Positions 13,013 to 25,100 of a stretch of DNA of 64,000 nucleotides are shown piece after piece (the first letter of the stretch is position 1; every line of letters begins with the position of its first letter). Source of the stretch: Paraspadella gotoi (Eukaryota > Chaetognatha); the NCBI GenBank assembly GCA_051294375.1, contig CM119269.1, forward strand, positions 6,895,552 to 6,959,551, written 5' to 3'. The notes beneath the pieces are model-generated. The model was not told the DNA's origin. It searched no databases and was given only the letters and a program-made list of their open reading frames with translations. The translations under genes were made by a program, and so were the position numbers.

Positions 13013-14160
13013 CTCTTCTCTCGCTCCTCTCTCTTTCCTCTCTCTTTCACAGTCTCACTATCCGGATCGATCTTCGTCGACTTCGGGGCCAAATCTTCCG
13101 ACAGAAACATCCCGTCAAATCCCGTGACCCAAGACGCTGCGGTCGGTCGCGTTCACTAGATACAAGACTTGGACCTTGTGCTGCTGATAGCTGAGCTTCT
13201 GACCGGACGCCGCTGTTGTTGCTTACAATTCTGCTGTAGTGGCGGTTGGTCTCGTTGGACGGCGAAGGAGAAGGAACAAGATTCGTCGTTCCGTTCTAAG
13301 TTTGGCACAAATAAATAAATAAAATAAAATAATTAATTAATTGAATGAATATTGAATTCAAAAAAATCCCTGAATCCAATGACGGAAAGTGTCTAGGGTG
13401 AGCATGTTGATGGTCACGTCCGAAGTGGCAGTTTGCAATCGGAGGCAATCAAGTCCGTCGTCGTCGATGGTCGTCGTCTTCATTACTTTTCGTCGTCGTC
13501 GTCATCGTCGTCAATCGTCGTCGTTTTCTTCCGGAGACGATGACGCCGACCAACCGACCAAAGATCTTCCCTTTCGTTTCCATCGGAGCGACGATCGTTG
13601 ACTGAAGATTAAAGTTATTCCTATTATCTGCAATTTGGCATATAGTAGTAGATGCAAACGGAACCAATTTTTTTCACAAAAAAATCGGAATTAATAATTA
13701 AAATTTATAAATCTAAATGTGAAATATATTAAACTTTAAAATTTTTTAATAAAATTTAATATAATCTAATCTAATTATAAAACAAAGTAATCCTGCAATT
13801 TTTCCATATTGTAATAAGGTATTTTTTATAGCTGGAAGAAGGCGGCTTACCGCCAGAAATCGGAAGTAGACTATGGAGATATTTTTAAATGTTTATTTCT
13901 GTCATAATTCTGTTATTCATATTCGTTCTATTTATATAAGACGTTCATCCTACAACTCCCTTCGCCTCAAGCCTCACCGCGCCTCACCCTTCTCATCCCG
14001 CTGATTAAACTTCCTCCTCCCCTTTCTCCTCGATGGGCGTGGCTCGAAAAGAGGCCGGATGTCGAAGACGCGTCCGTCCCTCCAATCGCGCACTTCATGA
14101 TGACCGCCGTCGAGTTGGCGAACGTCTCGTCCAGTAAGGATCGAAAAAAGAAGTGGGATG
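11340..14160 (-). CDS. FN3/YWTD receptor, 3' part, duplicate copy 1
   Basis: Same exons as at 20.49-23.47 kb, with more indels. In minus-strand order: about 14030-14160 (ETFANSTAVIMK-like), 13390-13610 (acidic exon ending LTLDTSVHGF), 13050-13270 (VLYLVNATDRSVW), 12780-12830 (RIYWGS), 12370-12440, 12120-12225 (FDVQVGGDSLTVQ after correction), 11890-11990, and 11410-11560 (SLVPNSLYRLRITTFNYYI). Several exons carry single-base shifts here that are absent in copy 2, and the reverse also occurs. It is either a second allele or a redundant assembly copy, and less likely a true paralogue. Confidence 0.6.
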
Positions 14161-14578
14161 GGGAATGAAGGGATGGAGGGAAGGAAGAGGAGAAGATGGG
14201 AAGAAATTAAGGAGGAAAGAAGGAAGAAGGAAAAGGAGAAGGAAAGATGGAAGGAAGAAAAAAAGAGAATAAAAGAGGGGAGTTAAAGAAGAGAAAAAGA
14301 AATAGAGAAGAACATGAAATGTAAAAAATGAAAAAATAAAAGAAAGAAAATGAAAAAAAAAATGATTGCCTTAACACGTGTGTTTTTTGTGACCTGACAT
14401 GAAAATTGGGCGACGTGACATGACATGACTACATGACTTTCTTAGCCCATGTATTTAACACAAGCACGGCATCGAATTTTGTCCTTTTGTTTTTTTATTT
14501 CCTGAAGGCGGGGCTAGCAAGTCTTTTAGATTTGAGGTTTTTTTTTGGCTAAACAAAATGAGCAACCAAGTTATGACA

Positions 14579-16340
14579 CAATGAAAGAATAACGTGGCGT
14601 TCTTTTCCGTGCATAAAAAAAAATTCAACTGTTTCAATATTATTATATTTTTTTTTTTATTATTTTATTTTTAACTTTTTATTATATTTGAGTCATATGT
14701 GATATCCAAAATATCAATGCAAAATCTTTTTTATTGTTTTTAGATATGACTCGAATATAGGGTGAAAGATGATAAAATTTTTTAAAAAGTACTATATTCA
14801 TATTTATTCATAGAATTGTAATAGAAAAAAAATTAAAAAAAATAATAGTAGCCAATAGTTAGGTTAAATGTCTCAAAATAAATGGAATAAAAAACCTCAT
14901 TTAAAAATTCGATTGGGAATTGGGGTACTAAGGCTTACCAATGGCATCCCCAGCCGATTGTTCTCTCAAATACATTTTTTTTATTAATACATTTGAAAGG
15001 GAGAAAAAAGAAAATTCAGAATGCAGGTTGTATAAAGGGTACCAATAACTGGACTTACTGACATGATAACCAGAACCTTTTATATATCTTGTAAAATGGG
15101 GCAGTAAAGATATCTAAAAATTCGATCATAAGTCAGTCAATGAAACCCTTTCTAAATTGGGCAAATTAAAGAAAAATATCTTTTATTAATTAAAATGGAT
15201 GATAAATCTAATAGAATTAAATTCCTTGCTATATTTAAAAGAAAAAATTATCAATACAATTTAAACATGATGTTTGCTTGTCAAATATATTGCCATTTGT
15301 TATATAAATTTTTTAAAAACTTTATTAGACATCGTTTATTTCCTTTCGTTTCGTTGTGTTTAGATGATAAAGACGTTTTAAAATTGTTTCACAACGATTT
15401 TATTTGTATAAGACGGACATTTTCGGCTTTAAATGTACAAGCCCTTCCATCGGCCGTCAAAGATATTTGTGAATTTAAATAAAGTTTTTGCAGAGGAAAA
15501 GAAAAGAGAGAGAGGAGAGGCGAAGGGCAAAGTTTCCAACAGAGTTGAGAGAAGAACAGTGGTCAGAATTTGGACAGGTCAAGTGAGGACAGAATGAGCC
15601 AGATTGTGAAAAGAAACTAAATGAAGTGAAAAAATTGAGAAAGAGAGAGAGAGAGATAGAGAGAACCATTTGAAAAGATAATACATTTTTGTAATGTACA
15701 CAGAGATAAATTGTTTAGACTAAAGATGAAATAAATATTTTAACAATTAACTATTAATAAATAATGGAGTGTGAAAAATTGAAAATGAAAAAGTGAATAA
15801 GTATTAATAAGTATTAATATGAAATAAAGTCGAAAGTTCAAGAATTAAGAAAGAAGCTCAAAGTGAGCTCATGAATATACCTACTCTTCTGCGCCAGCGA
15901 ATCGAGACGACGCCGCCACACTTTCCGGGCTACGAAGGAGCGCCAAAAGGCCAAGCTGGAGATACCATTCGTCAACAAGTCATGCCGCATAATAAAAACT
16001 CGTCAAGGATAACAAACCCGCCAGCGAAACGAAACTAATTCCGTTGACGGAAGAACTGAAATCGGACTGCGCAAGAACGTTGGCATCGCAAAAACGCCTC
16101 CTCTACACACTAAGCAATGACGAAGATTCCGTGTTACGTAAGGGCCCTATCTTTTGTTCCAACCCCTATTAACCCCACTCCGCTATTTGGACCTCATTGT
16201 CGTGTTTGAGACAGAGCAAAGCTTCTCGATCAACGACCCGAAGCGGCGCAACTCCTTCGGGCGGCGGCGGCGCGGATCCCATCAAATGCCAAGAGGGCCC
16301 CAGCCACAAACCTAATGTGAAAGAGTGAATGGCACGGCAA
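14579..16340. other. Unique A+T-rich spacer between the two large copies
   Basis: Not duplicated elsewhere in the window. The left part is plain A+T-rich sequence. An open frame at 15195-15482 is described separately. A second short open stretch at 15871-16038 (plus strand, NIPTLLRQRIETTPPHFPGY) has better codon composition, but no homology was recognised and no splice frame was fixed. The right edge meets a 25-bp N gap at 16347-16371. Confidence 0.6.
15195..15482 (+). CDS. Hypothetical 95-residue protein; C-terminus vaguely SOCS-box-like
   Basis: A complete open frame in an A+T-rich stretch. The C-terminal part has a Cys-containing helix-like segment followed by FSALNVQALPSAVKDICEFK. This resembles the end of a SOCS box, where a Leu-Pro-x-x-x-Lys-x-[hydrophobic] pattern binds cullin 5. 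The N-terminal half shows no domain. If real, it could be the last exon of an ankyrin/SOCS gene, but no upstream exons were found. It may be chance. Confidence 0.22.
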   Translation: MDDKSNRIKFLAIFKRKNYQYNLNMMFACQIYCHLLYKFFKNFIRHRLFPFVSLCLDDKDVLKLFHNDFICIRRTFSALNVQALPSAVKDICEFK

Positions 16341-16346
16341 AGCCTA

Positions 16347-16619
16347 NNNNNNNNNNNNNNNNNNNNNNNNNACAAATTAAAAAAAAATTTTGTCCCAAAA
16401 ATATGAGAATTACTTATTAAATGGGAAAAAAATACATTTATTTCTGAGAATAATTCTAAAAAAAGATTAAACCGAAGAAAATTGTCNNNNNNNNNNNNNN
16501 NNNNNNNNNNNNNNNNNNNNNNNNNNNNNNNNNNNNNNNNNNNNNNNNNNNNNNNNNNNNNNNNNNNNNNNNNNNNNNNNNNNNNNNNNNNNNNNNNNNN
16601 NNNNNNNNNNNNNNNNNNN
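16347..16619. other. Assembly gaps at the left edge of duplicate copy 2
   Basis: N runs at 16347-16371 and 16487-16619 bracket a fragment that repeats 9075-9200. A CGA run starts straight after the second gap at 16620, so the gap probably hides a long CGA triplet array. Other gaps lie at 18303-18327, 19082-19212 (inside another CGA array), 19867-19876, 23695-23704, 29416-29440 (centre of the inverted duplication) and 47169-47193 (after a GA run). Confidence 0.95.
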
Positions 16620-16650
<31 letters not shown>

Positions 16651-16745
16651 TGAAGACGAAAAAATTCCATCCACCCAAATCCCAAAAGGTAAGGTTGGGA
16701 GAGGAAGAGGATGGCGAGCCAACATCTCTTTGGAGAGAGAGAGGT
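16372..16745. repeat. Extra partial copy of the 9.07-9.36 kb segment
   Basis: Matches 9075-9360 (for example ttttgtcccaaaa, gagaattact and ccaaatcccaaaag). A third copy lies at 17905-18190. This fragment stands outside the main copy 2, which restarts at about 16760 with the equivalent of 8010. So the left junction of the duplication is itself rearranged or misassembled. Confidence 0.8.
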
Positions 16746-17035
16746 TAGAGGAATGCATGGCAGGGAATCATGGTCTTCATCACTCTGATTCTACTTTCTT
16801 CTCCTCTCTTAATCAATAGAATATAGACGCTGATTATATATTATAGCGTATTAGCATTCGGTGTTGAGCCGAATTATCAATATCTTGACATGTAACAATC
16901 AGGAATTCTTATTCAGTATTTTTGTTATTTTAAATTATCTTTGTTTTGTAACATTAATATTTTTCTCTTTCAGTATTATATTATTTATTTAAGTTGTACT
17001 CGCAATCTTAATATCCCTTCACCGATCTTTCTTCT

Positions 17036-17160
17036 CAGGCTTTTTTTCACTCGCTCGAGTTATCGCCTCGATGGCTGACGTGCATAAGGAGCATTGCTCC
17101 TTTGCCTCAAAATCGCTCCACCGAAGCACCAGAGCCGAGAAGAGGACGTAGGCGAAAACC
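17036..17160 (-). pseudogene. Duplicate of chitin synthase exon 8222-8343, with indels
   Basis: Same exon as at 8222-8343 (VFAYVLFSAL in the intact copy). Here it carries several inserted bases, for example in the stretch equivalent to AISDNARKKAE, so no frame runs through it. No other chitin synthase exon follows it downstream. It is a redundant copy and not a second functional gene. Confidence 0.7.
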
Positions 17161-18533
17161 TGTTATAATTTTATATTATGAAATTGGCTACAACCAAATA
17201 AAAAATTATCCATTTATTTATAAATAAGCCTACTTGCCCCTGACTTTGGACAGTCTTTGTGGTTTTAAGGCCTCCATCACTCTTACAAGATAATTACATA
17301 GCAGGTCCCTGCAAGCTTTCAATCAAGACTCTCTCACAGTCCCGTTTATTCACTCCCAGAGTACCTGGGCTTCCCTATCAATGAAGTGGGAAAATATTTC
17401 AAAGAATGTTTTCAATTCTTTAATAAAAAAGCACCACTCCCTTAAGTATTAGATCGGTGAATACTTAATTGTACTCCGCACTAGCATCAAAAAGCATATT
17501 ATATTAAAATTGTTATAATTAAATGTTTTAACGTTAAAATTTCGTCATTTTCAGATTCGGTCTCAATTCCAGACTTAAAAAGTCTTTCCAGACTTCCGAA
17601 TGGTAGCAAATAAGTAACGATTGTAGTGAATTGGTATGATTGAAATGATTGGTAATGGTTGGTCTCACTTTTCGCGACTCGCGTCCAAATCTCGTAACAA
17701 TTTTCCGGATCCGTAGTAGGAGTAAGAGGATTTGCGCCGAAGATCGGTCCCCATTTTTTTGAGCGGCGGTATCCCCGCATGAAGAAGGCTCTGATCCCCG
17801 ATCATAGATTTTAAGCGATCCCCGATCCGAGGTACAAATGATCCCGATCGGATAATTCGATTTGATTCGTTTCAACCGACGCATCTTAGTTCAGAAAAAT
17901 CTCAACGACAAATTAAAAAAAAATTTTGTCCCAAAATATAGAGAATTACTTATTAAATGTGGAGAAAAAAAACATTTATTTCTGAGAATAATTCTAAAAA
18001 AAAGATTTAAACCGAAAGAAAATTGTCGAAAAAAAAAAATCGCGCCTGGAGACGAGACGGACGACCGACGCGACGACGCACGGACGCATGAAGACGGAAA
18101 AACAAATTCCATACCACCAATATCCAAAAGGTTAAGGTGGGAGAGGAAGAGCTGATTATGCGACCCACATACTCTTTGGAGAGGAGAGAGGATAGGAGAG
18201 GATGAGGAGGCGATGAGAGAGAGAGAGAACAGAAGAGAGAGAGCAGAGACGACGAGAACTAAAAAGCAACCACGTCGAAGGCCGAGACACTGGACGAATA
18301 ATNNNNNNNNNNNNNNNNNNNNNNNNNAAGAGAGATTAGAGAAGAGGATGAGGAGGCGGGATGAGATGAGAGAGAGAGAGACGAGAGAGAGAAGCGGGAG
18401 ACGACACTGAGACGGAGAACTAAGAAAGCAAACTCGAGATGCCAGAGCACTGCGATAGATAGAGAGAGAGAGATGTCACCTTTCCACGGAGGCATAAAAC
18501 AAAAAAAAAAAAAAAGGGAGACCAGATGTGGAT

Positions 18534-18645
18534 TGCACCTTATATATTTTTGCACCTTATATCATTTTTGCACCTTATATCATTTTTCCACCTTATATCA
18601 TTTTTCACTCTCTTATCATTTTCACCTTATATCATTTTTTCACCT
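18534..18645. repeat. Copy-2-specific tandem repeat, about 22-nt unit
   Basis: Five to six units of the form CACCTTATATCATTTTTG lie between two GA runs. The equivalent place in copy 1 (about 9530) lacks it and goes straight from the GA-rich stretch to 'agggagaccag'. A nearby GA-rich block (18185-18260 and 18329-18420) is also doubled only in copy 2. Confidence 0.85.
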
Positions 18646-20113
18646 TGAGAGAGAGAGAGAGAGAGAGATAGTCACCTTTCACGGAGGATAAAAAAAAAAG
18701 GGAGACAGAGTGAGAGTGAGTTGAGCCGAAATTGCTAACTACTAATTCTTTTTCTTCTGTTTAATGATTGAAAGATGTGAATAAAGATTTAAGATGAGAT
18801 GAAACATGACATTACAGGTGAAAAATAAGGACATTTTCTGTCATCTTCCAACTACAATTGACAATTTAGGAAGCACAATATAATCGAGCTAGAGAGATAA
18901 CTATCTCAACGAGTAAAGACAGTGTAACTCGCTGACCTGAAACTAAAATTTTGTAAATTGTAAAATATTGCAAATTTTCTCTTTTATTTTCAACAGATCA
19001 TCCTTTTGTTCGTGAGGACGACGACGACGACAACGACGACGACGGACAACGACGACGACGAACGACGACGAACGATGACGANNNNNNNNNNNNNNNNNNN
19101 NNNNNNNNNNNNNNNNNNNNNNNNNNNNNNNNNNNNNNNNNNNNNNNNNNNNNNNNNNNNNNNNNNNNNNNNNNNNNNNNNNNNNNNNNNNNNNNNNNNN
19201 NNNNNNNNNNNNCGACGACGACGACGACGACCGGCGGATTTTCTGTGTTGACTTTGAGGGAAGATTCTATTCTCTGCGTCTCAAATCAAAAGTATTAAAC
19301 TATAAAATCATAGAAAACGAAAGATAGAATTCAAAGGTTAGTTAGTATAAATAATAAGATAGTATTTTCAATGTTAAAAAATTCAAATAAGACGCAAGTT
19401 TTAAAGGTATGAATAAATTTTTTTTCAACTTTTACCATTTTCCTACAACAACAACAACAACAACAACAACAAAAACAAAAACAAAAACAACAACAACGGC
19501 CAAGATTAATCAGAATCGACGTCGGAATTTTTTTCTTTTTTCTTTCTTTTTCGGATTTGATTCGACAAACAATCACCTCTTTCTGCAAACCGAGATTTTA
19601 AAGAGGAACCAGTCTCGTCGTCGTCGTCGTCGTTGTGGTCGTCGTCGTCGTCGTCGTCGTTGTCGTCGTCGTTGTGGTAGTTGTGGTCGTCGCCGTCGTC
19701 ATCGTCCACACCCCATTCGTTTAAATCGTTTTCCGAATGTTTTTGATGAGGAAGACGTTTTTATCTTTTCTTTTCATTTCCTTTTACTCGATTTTAATTT
19801 TATTCTTGAATTTAAAATTCGTGAAGCGAAAATCTTTGAAACAAAAGAACAGCGCAGCCAAATCCANNNNNNNNNNTTTTGGGTCTACTATTGTTGGATT
19901 CTTCATCATTATCATAATCATCATTATTATAATTATCATCATCATAATCATTATCATCATCACCATCATCATCACAATAGAAGGAAAAGGTTATTTGTTG
20001 ATGGATCCTAATATTTTCATTTTGGGTTTTGTCACATTGACCATGACAAGCCAAAAAAATGTCACACGAGTCATTTATAACCCGGCAATAGAAGTGGAGT
20101 TGAGGCGAGAAAG

Positions 20114-20165
<52 letters not shown>

Positions 20166-20489
20166 GAGAGAACGAGAGAGAGAGAGATGGCATTTTTTGG
20201 TCGAAGCAGTGATGAGGCTTCGATTTCCCAAGGAAAGCAGGGTCAAGGACAAACGCGGAAAAAAAAAAATAGTGTCATCATCATCATTCATCATCATCAT
20301 CATTCATCATCATCTCATCTATCATCATCATCATCATCATTATAAACATACATTTCATCAATATAAAATATCTTGATAAGCCCTTTTTAACGTTAAAAAG
20401 AAGGTTAAGAAACAGATTTCACGGCAAACGAAAGTCCAGGTCTCGAACTCGAGACCCTCCCAGGTTGTAAAACTCCGTAAAACTCACGC

Positions 20490-22012
20490 GCGGTAACGAC
20501 GAATTTCTCGACGACTTGGGCGTCTGGCGCCCGGATGTAATAGTTGAAGGTGGTGATGCGGAGTCTGTAGAGAGAGTTGGGGACGAGGGAGTCGACCACG
20601 ACGCGAGAGGAGGTCGTGTTCTGGGGATGGAGATGGGGTAAGGGGTGGGAGGGTCGGGGGGGGGATTGGCGTGAACATTGAAGAAATGAGGCAAAAGTAA
20701 AAACTTGGAAGTAAACATTACACTAAAAATGGGTCAGTAAAATTTAAGGGGTGGTAATATAATAATGTAAATAATAAAAATACATAATCTGTTGATAATG
20801 GAAGGGATCTATTTTAGGGGGAGTGAAAAAAAATTGTGATTGGCCAAATCTATGAAAAAATCTATGACAAGATCTATGAAAAAGGTTCAAATCAAAAACT
20901 GTCGTGTAATGCACAAAGACGTGAAAAAATAGAAGAATATCAGTGATGTTTATGTTCACCTTTGTAAAACAAAGATCGTGAGAGGCGTTCTTCTGAGCAG
21001 GACAGAGATTCACCGAATATTTCGACGTCGGTAGTGAAAGATCGTTGCAGATTCCTGAGAAGACAAAGACAAAATATATGAGTTCACATGATTTATAACA
21101 AAAAAATCATAAAGTTAGTTAGATGTTAATACTTAATAAAATATTCATAATTCCCCGGATAAGGTTCCCTCGACTACAGAATGAACTTACCCGGCAATTC
21201 CAGCTGGGGCATTTGAACTGTGAGGCTGTCTCCGCCGACTTGGACGTCGAACGAAGATGGTGCGCGATTCATCGCCTGAACGACAAAAGAGAAAGTTTTT
21301 TTTTAAATAAAAGAGCAATCGAGAGACTGATTGAAATGTAATAATAGACTATATATATGCTCACAATTGTACTAATAAAAAAAAAGAAATTAAAATAGTT
21401 TTCAAAGAATTAGACCTGAATGCACGCGGGCTGCGGCAGAGGCTGAGTGTGAGGCGAGTGAGAAATCACGTGAGTCAAATCGTTAGTTTTGTAGAAATCG
21501 TAATCGCCACCAGTCAACTTATTCACGCTAGAATGAAAATGACAACAATTATTGATTGATAAAAAAACAAGTTTGAGCAAACAATGTCAGATCTGCCCAT
21601 GATCATTATCGGTAATTAATTATTAATTAATTCAAGTTAATTAATTATTTAATTAATTAATAATTAATTTATTCAGGTTAATTATTTAATTAATTAGGCA
21701 ATTAGTTAATTAATTTGATCAGAAATGTTGAAAGCAGATCCGACTAAAAATCCAGAATGCGGAATTTCGCCATGGCGCTATATACAATAACAACAACGAC
21801 CTGTGAACTCCAGTCTTGGATCCCCAGTAAATTCTTTCCCCGGCCACAGTTAACGAAGTCGCTGGTAAGTCTGAAAAAAAAAGTCAGAAATTGTGAGGAC
21901 ATTTCAGAATGACCTTTCCCAACTAGGAACAGTTGACATGACCTATATTTTCCTTTTTATTAAAAAAACTGTTTACTTCTATTAAACCTTTCATATCCAT
22001 TCATAGAATTCA

Positions 22013-22049
<37 letters not shown>

Positions 22050-22057
22050 CTCTCTCT

Positions 22058-22116
<59 letters not shown>

Positions 22117-25100
22117 CTCTCTCTTTCACACTCACTATCCGGATCGATCTTCGTCGACTTCGGGTCCCAAATCTTCCGACAGAAACATCCCGTCAAATCC
22201 GTGGACCAGACGCTGCGGTCGGTCGCGTTCACTAGATACAAGACTTGGACCTTGTGCTGCTGATGCTGAGGCTTCTGACGCGGACGCCGCTGTTGTTGCT
22301 TCAATTTCTGCTGTAGTGGCGGTTGGTCCTCGTTGGACGGCGAAGGAGAAGGAACAGATTCGTCGGTTCCGTTCAAGTTTGGCTAAAATAAATAAATAAA
22401 TAAATAAATAATTAATTAATTGAATGAATATTGAATTACAAAAAAATACCCTGAATCCATGGACGGAAGTGTCTAGGGTGAGCATGTTGATGGTCACGTC
22501 GAAGGTGCAGTTGCAATCGGAGGCAATCAAGTCGTCGTCGTCGATGTCGTCGTCTTCATTATCTTTTTCGTCGTCGTCGTCATCGTCGTCATCGTCGTCG
22601 TTTTCTTCCGGAGACGATGACGCCGACCAACCGACCAAAGATCTTCCCTTTCGGTTCCATCGGAGCGACGATCGTTGACTGAAGATTAAAAGTTATTCTA
22701 TTATCTCATTTGCATATAGTAGTAGATGCCAAAGGAACCAATTTTTTCAACCAAAAAAATCGAATTAATAATTAAATTTATAAATCTAATTGTGAAATAT
22801 ATTAAACTTTAAAATTTTTATTAAAATTTAATATAATCTAATCTAATTTAGTAAAACAAGTAATCCTGCAATTTTTCATATTGTAATAAGGTGATTTTTA
22901 TAGCTGGAAGAAAGAGGCTTACCCCAGAAATCGGAAGTAGACTATGTCTTTTGTTTCTTGATTTTTTTGGTTTAAAAATTTGAATTTTGAACGTTCTTGA
23001 ACGTTATATTTTATAGTTTCTTATGAATTAGTACATAACATTTTATTTATGAGTCCACTTAAACGTTAAATTTAAATGTTAAAGTTAAACGTTAATTTTA
23101 AAATAGACCGAGGTTAGTCTATTTAAACGTTTGTGTCTTGTGTTTCTTGTTGCTTCCTTTTTATACTTGATAAAAAATAAAAAAAACTAAAAAAAAAACT
23201 ATGGAATATTTTTAAATGTTATTCTGTCATAATTCTGTTATTCAATTCGTTCTATTTATATAAGACGTCATCCTACCAACTCCCTTCGCCTCAAGCCTCA
23301 CCCGCCTCACCCTTTCATCCTCCGCTGATTAAACTTCCTCCTCCCCTTTCTCCTCGATGGGCGTGGCTCGAAAAGAGGCCGGATGTCGAAGACGCGTCCG
23401 TCCCTCAATCGCGCCTTCATGATGACCGCCGTCGAGTTGGCGAACGTCTCGATCCAGTAGAGGATGCTGAAAAAAGAAGTGGGATGGGGAATGAGGGATG
23501 GAGGGAAGGAAGAGGAGAAGATGGGAAGAAATTAAGGAGGAAAGAAGGGAAGAAGGGAAAAGGAGAGGAAAGATGGAAGGAAGAAAAAAGAGATAAAAGA
23601 GGGGAGTTAAAGAAGAGAAAAAGAAATAGAGAAGAACATGAAATTAAAAAAAATGAAAAAAATAAAAGAAGAGAAAATGAAAAAAAAAATGATTNNNNNN
23701 NNNNACGTGTGTTTTTTGTGACCTGACATGAAATGGCGACGTGACATGACATGACTACATGACTTTCTTAGCCCATGTATTTAACACAAGCACGGCATCG
23801 GAATTTTGTCTTTTGTTTTTTATTTCCTGAAGGCGGGGCTAGCAGTCTTTTAGATTTGAGGTTTTTTTTGGTCTAAACAAATGAGCAACCAAGTTATGAG
23901 CATTTTTAACGTAAGTGGAACAGACCGACGGACAGACATACCGACGGACCGACCGACCGAAAAGTGACTTATAGAGTTGCTCCGCGAGTACTCGCGGCGC
24001 AATTAAAAAGGGGGTATGAGTCGAGAATAGAATATGTAGACGAAAAAATTTTGACGAAATGTATGACAAAAGATGACTAGAAAGCCCGCAAAGGCAGTAA
24101 GTGTAAAAATAAGTAAAAAAAGAATTTACAAAAACGATGACAATAACAAAAGGAAATAAGTAGTATAAATACAAAAGATATTTAATATATATGTACATAT
24201 ACATCATTTGAAAAAAGTAGGCGGGGTTAACTACAGTAAAATTAGAGAAGTTTTACAAATATAGTAAAAATTGTATTTGAAGGATAGAGAAAAAAATTAA
24301 TATATGCCCGATCGTGTACACTATATTCGTAAACCAATCGATCTTTGCCTCGTCACGAACTCATGACTTTCGGCTGTCGAAATCAACGACCTCTTCCGAC
24401 GCTCCACCGCGACAGGAGAAAATCGGGGAAACGTTTTGGGTTTGTTTTTTTTTTTCGTTTTATTGGGAAAAAATGTAGACGTGATTTGTAACGACGACAA
24501 CGACGACGATGATGATGATTGAAGAAGAGCAAAAGAGCAAAAATGATTTATCGCTCGCGAACGTACGTACGACGTACGTGCGAGGTTAAAGAAGCGACGC
24601 GTTACTTTTCGCGTGACGCTTACGACGCCCCTGCCGCCGCCCCCCTGCCGCCACCCTCGCAGACGCCGACGCCGATGAAGGAAAAAAAAACAACAAAAAA
24701 ACAGCTCCGCATCGTCAGACGTCAAACGAAAACGATTTTCTAGTCGATTTCAAGAAGAAAAAAGGACAACTGAAAAAATAACCAAATAAAAAACCCAAAT
24801 TTGTCAATTGTCCGTGAATTCCTTTGAATTTCTCTCCATATGGAAAAAGAATCGGACTCACGTTCCGACGCTTGTTTAGATTCGTTGGCGGCGAAATATC
24901 TATGAAACCGACTCGTCAACAAAACGACCGACTCTCGTTGCCAAGGAAACGGCAATTACGATGAGTCTGGCTTTTTTCGTCGGCGTCTTCGTCGTTCTCG
25001 TCGCTTTACTTTGTTGCGTCTGTTTCTTCGTCAAGAAAAAACCCAAATCCGCTCTGCATTTGCCGAAGAGGGTGGAAGAGAAACCAAAGGTCTTTGAAGG

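Larger units (their letters stand above)
8010..14578. repeat. Large direct duplication, copy 1
   Basis: About 6.6 kb that recurs at about 16760-23898 in the same orientation. It holds the chitin synthase exon at 8222-8343, about 3 kb of triplet and GA repeats with no confirmed gene, and the receptor exons between 11.34 and 14.16 kb. Matching landmarks include the motif near 8710-9060, the CGA tracts, the ATC tracts near 10.83 kb and the receptor exons. Copies differ mostly by one-base indels in homopolymers. The match ends after 'aaccaagttatga' at 14578. Confidence 0.9.
16760..23898. repeat. Large direct duplication, copy 2
   Basis: Second copy of 8010-14578, about 7.1 kb. It includes a broken copy of the chitin synthase exon (about 17040-17160) and a better version of the receptor 3' exons. 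Two stretches are absent from copy 1: the short tandem repeat at 18534-18645, and an insertion at about 22949-23206. The match ends at 23898 and a dispersed repeat begins about 20 bases later. Confidence 0.9.
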
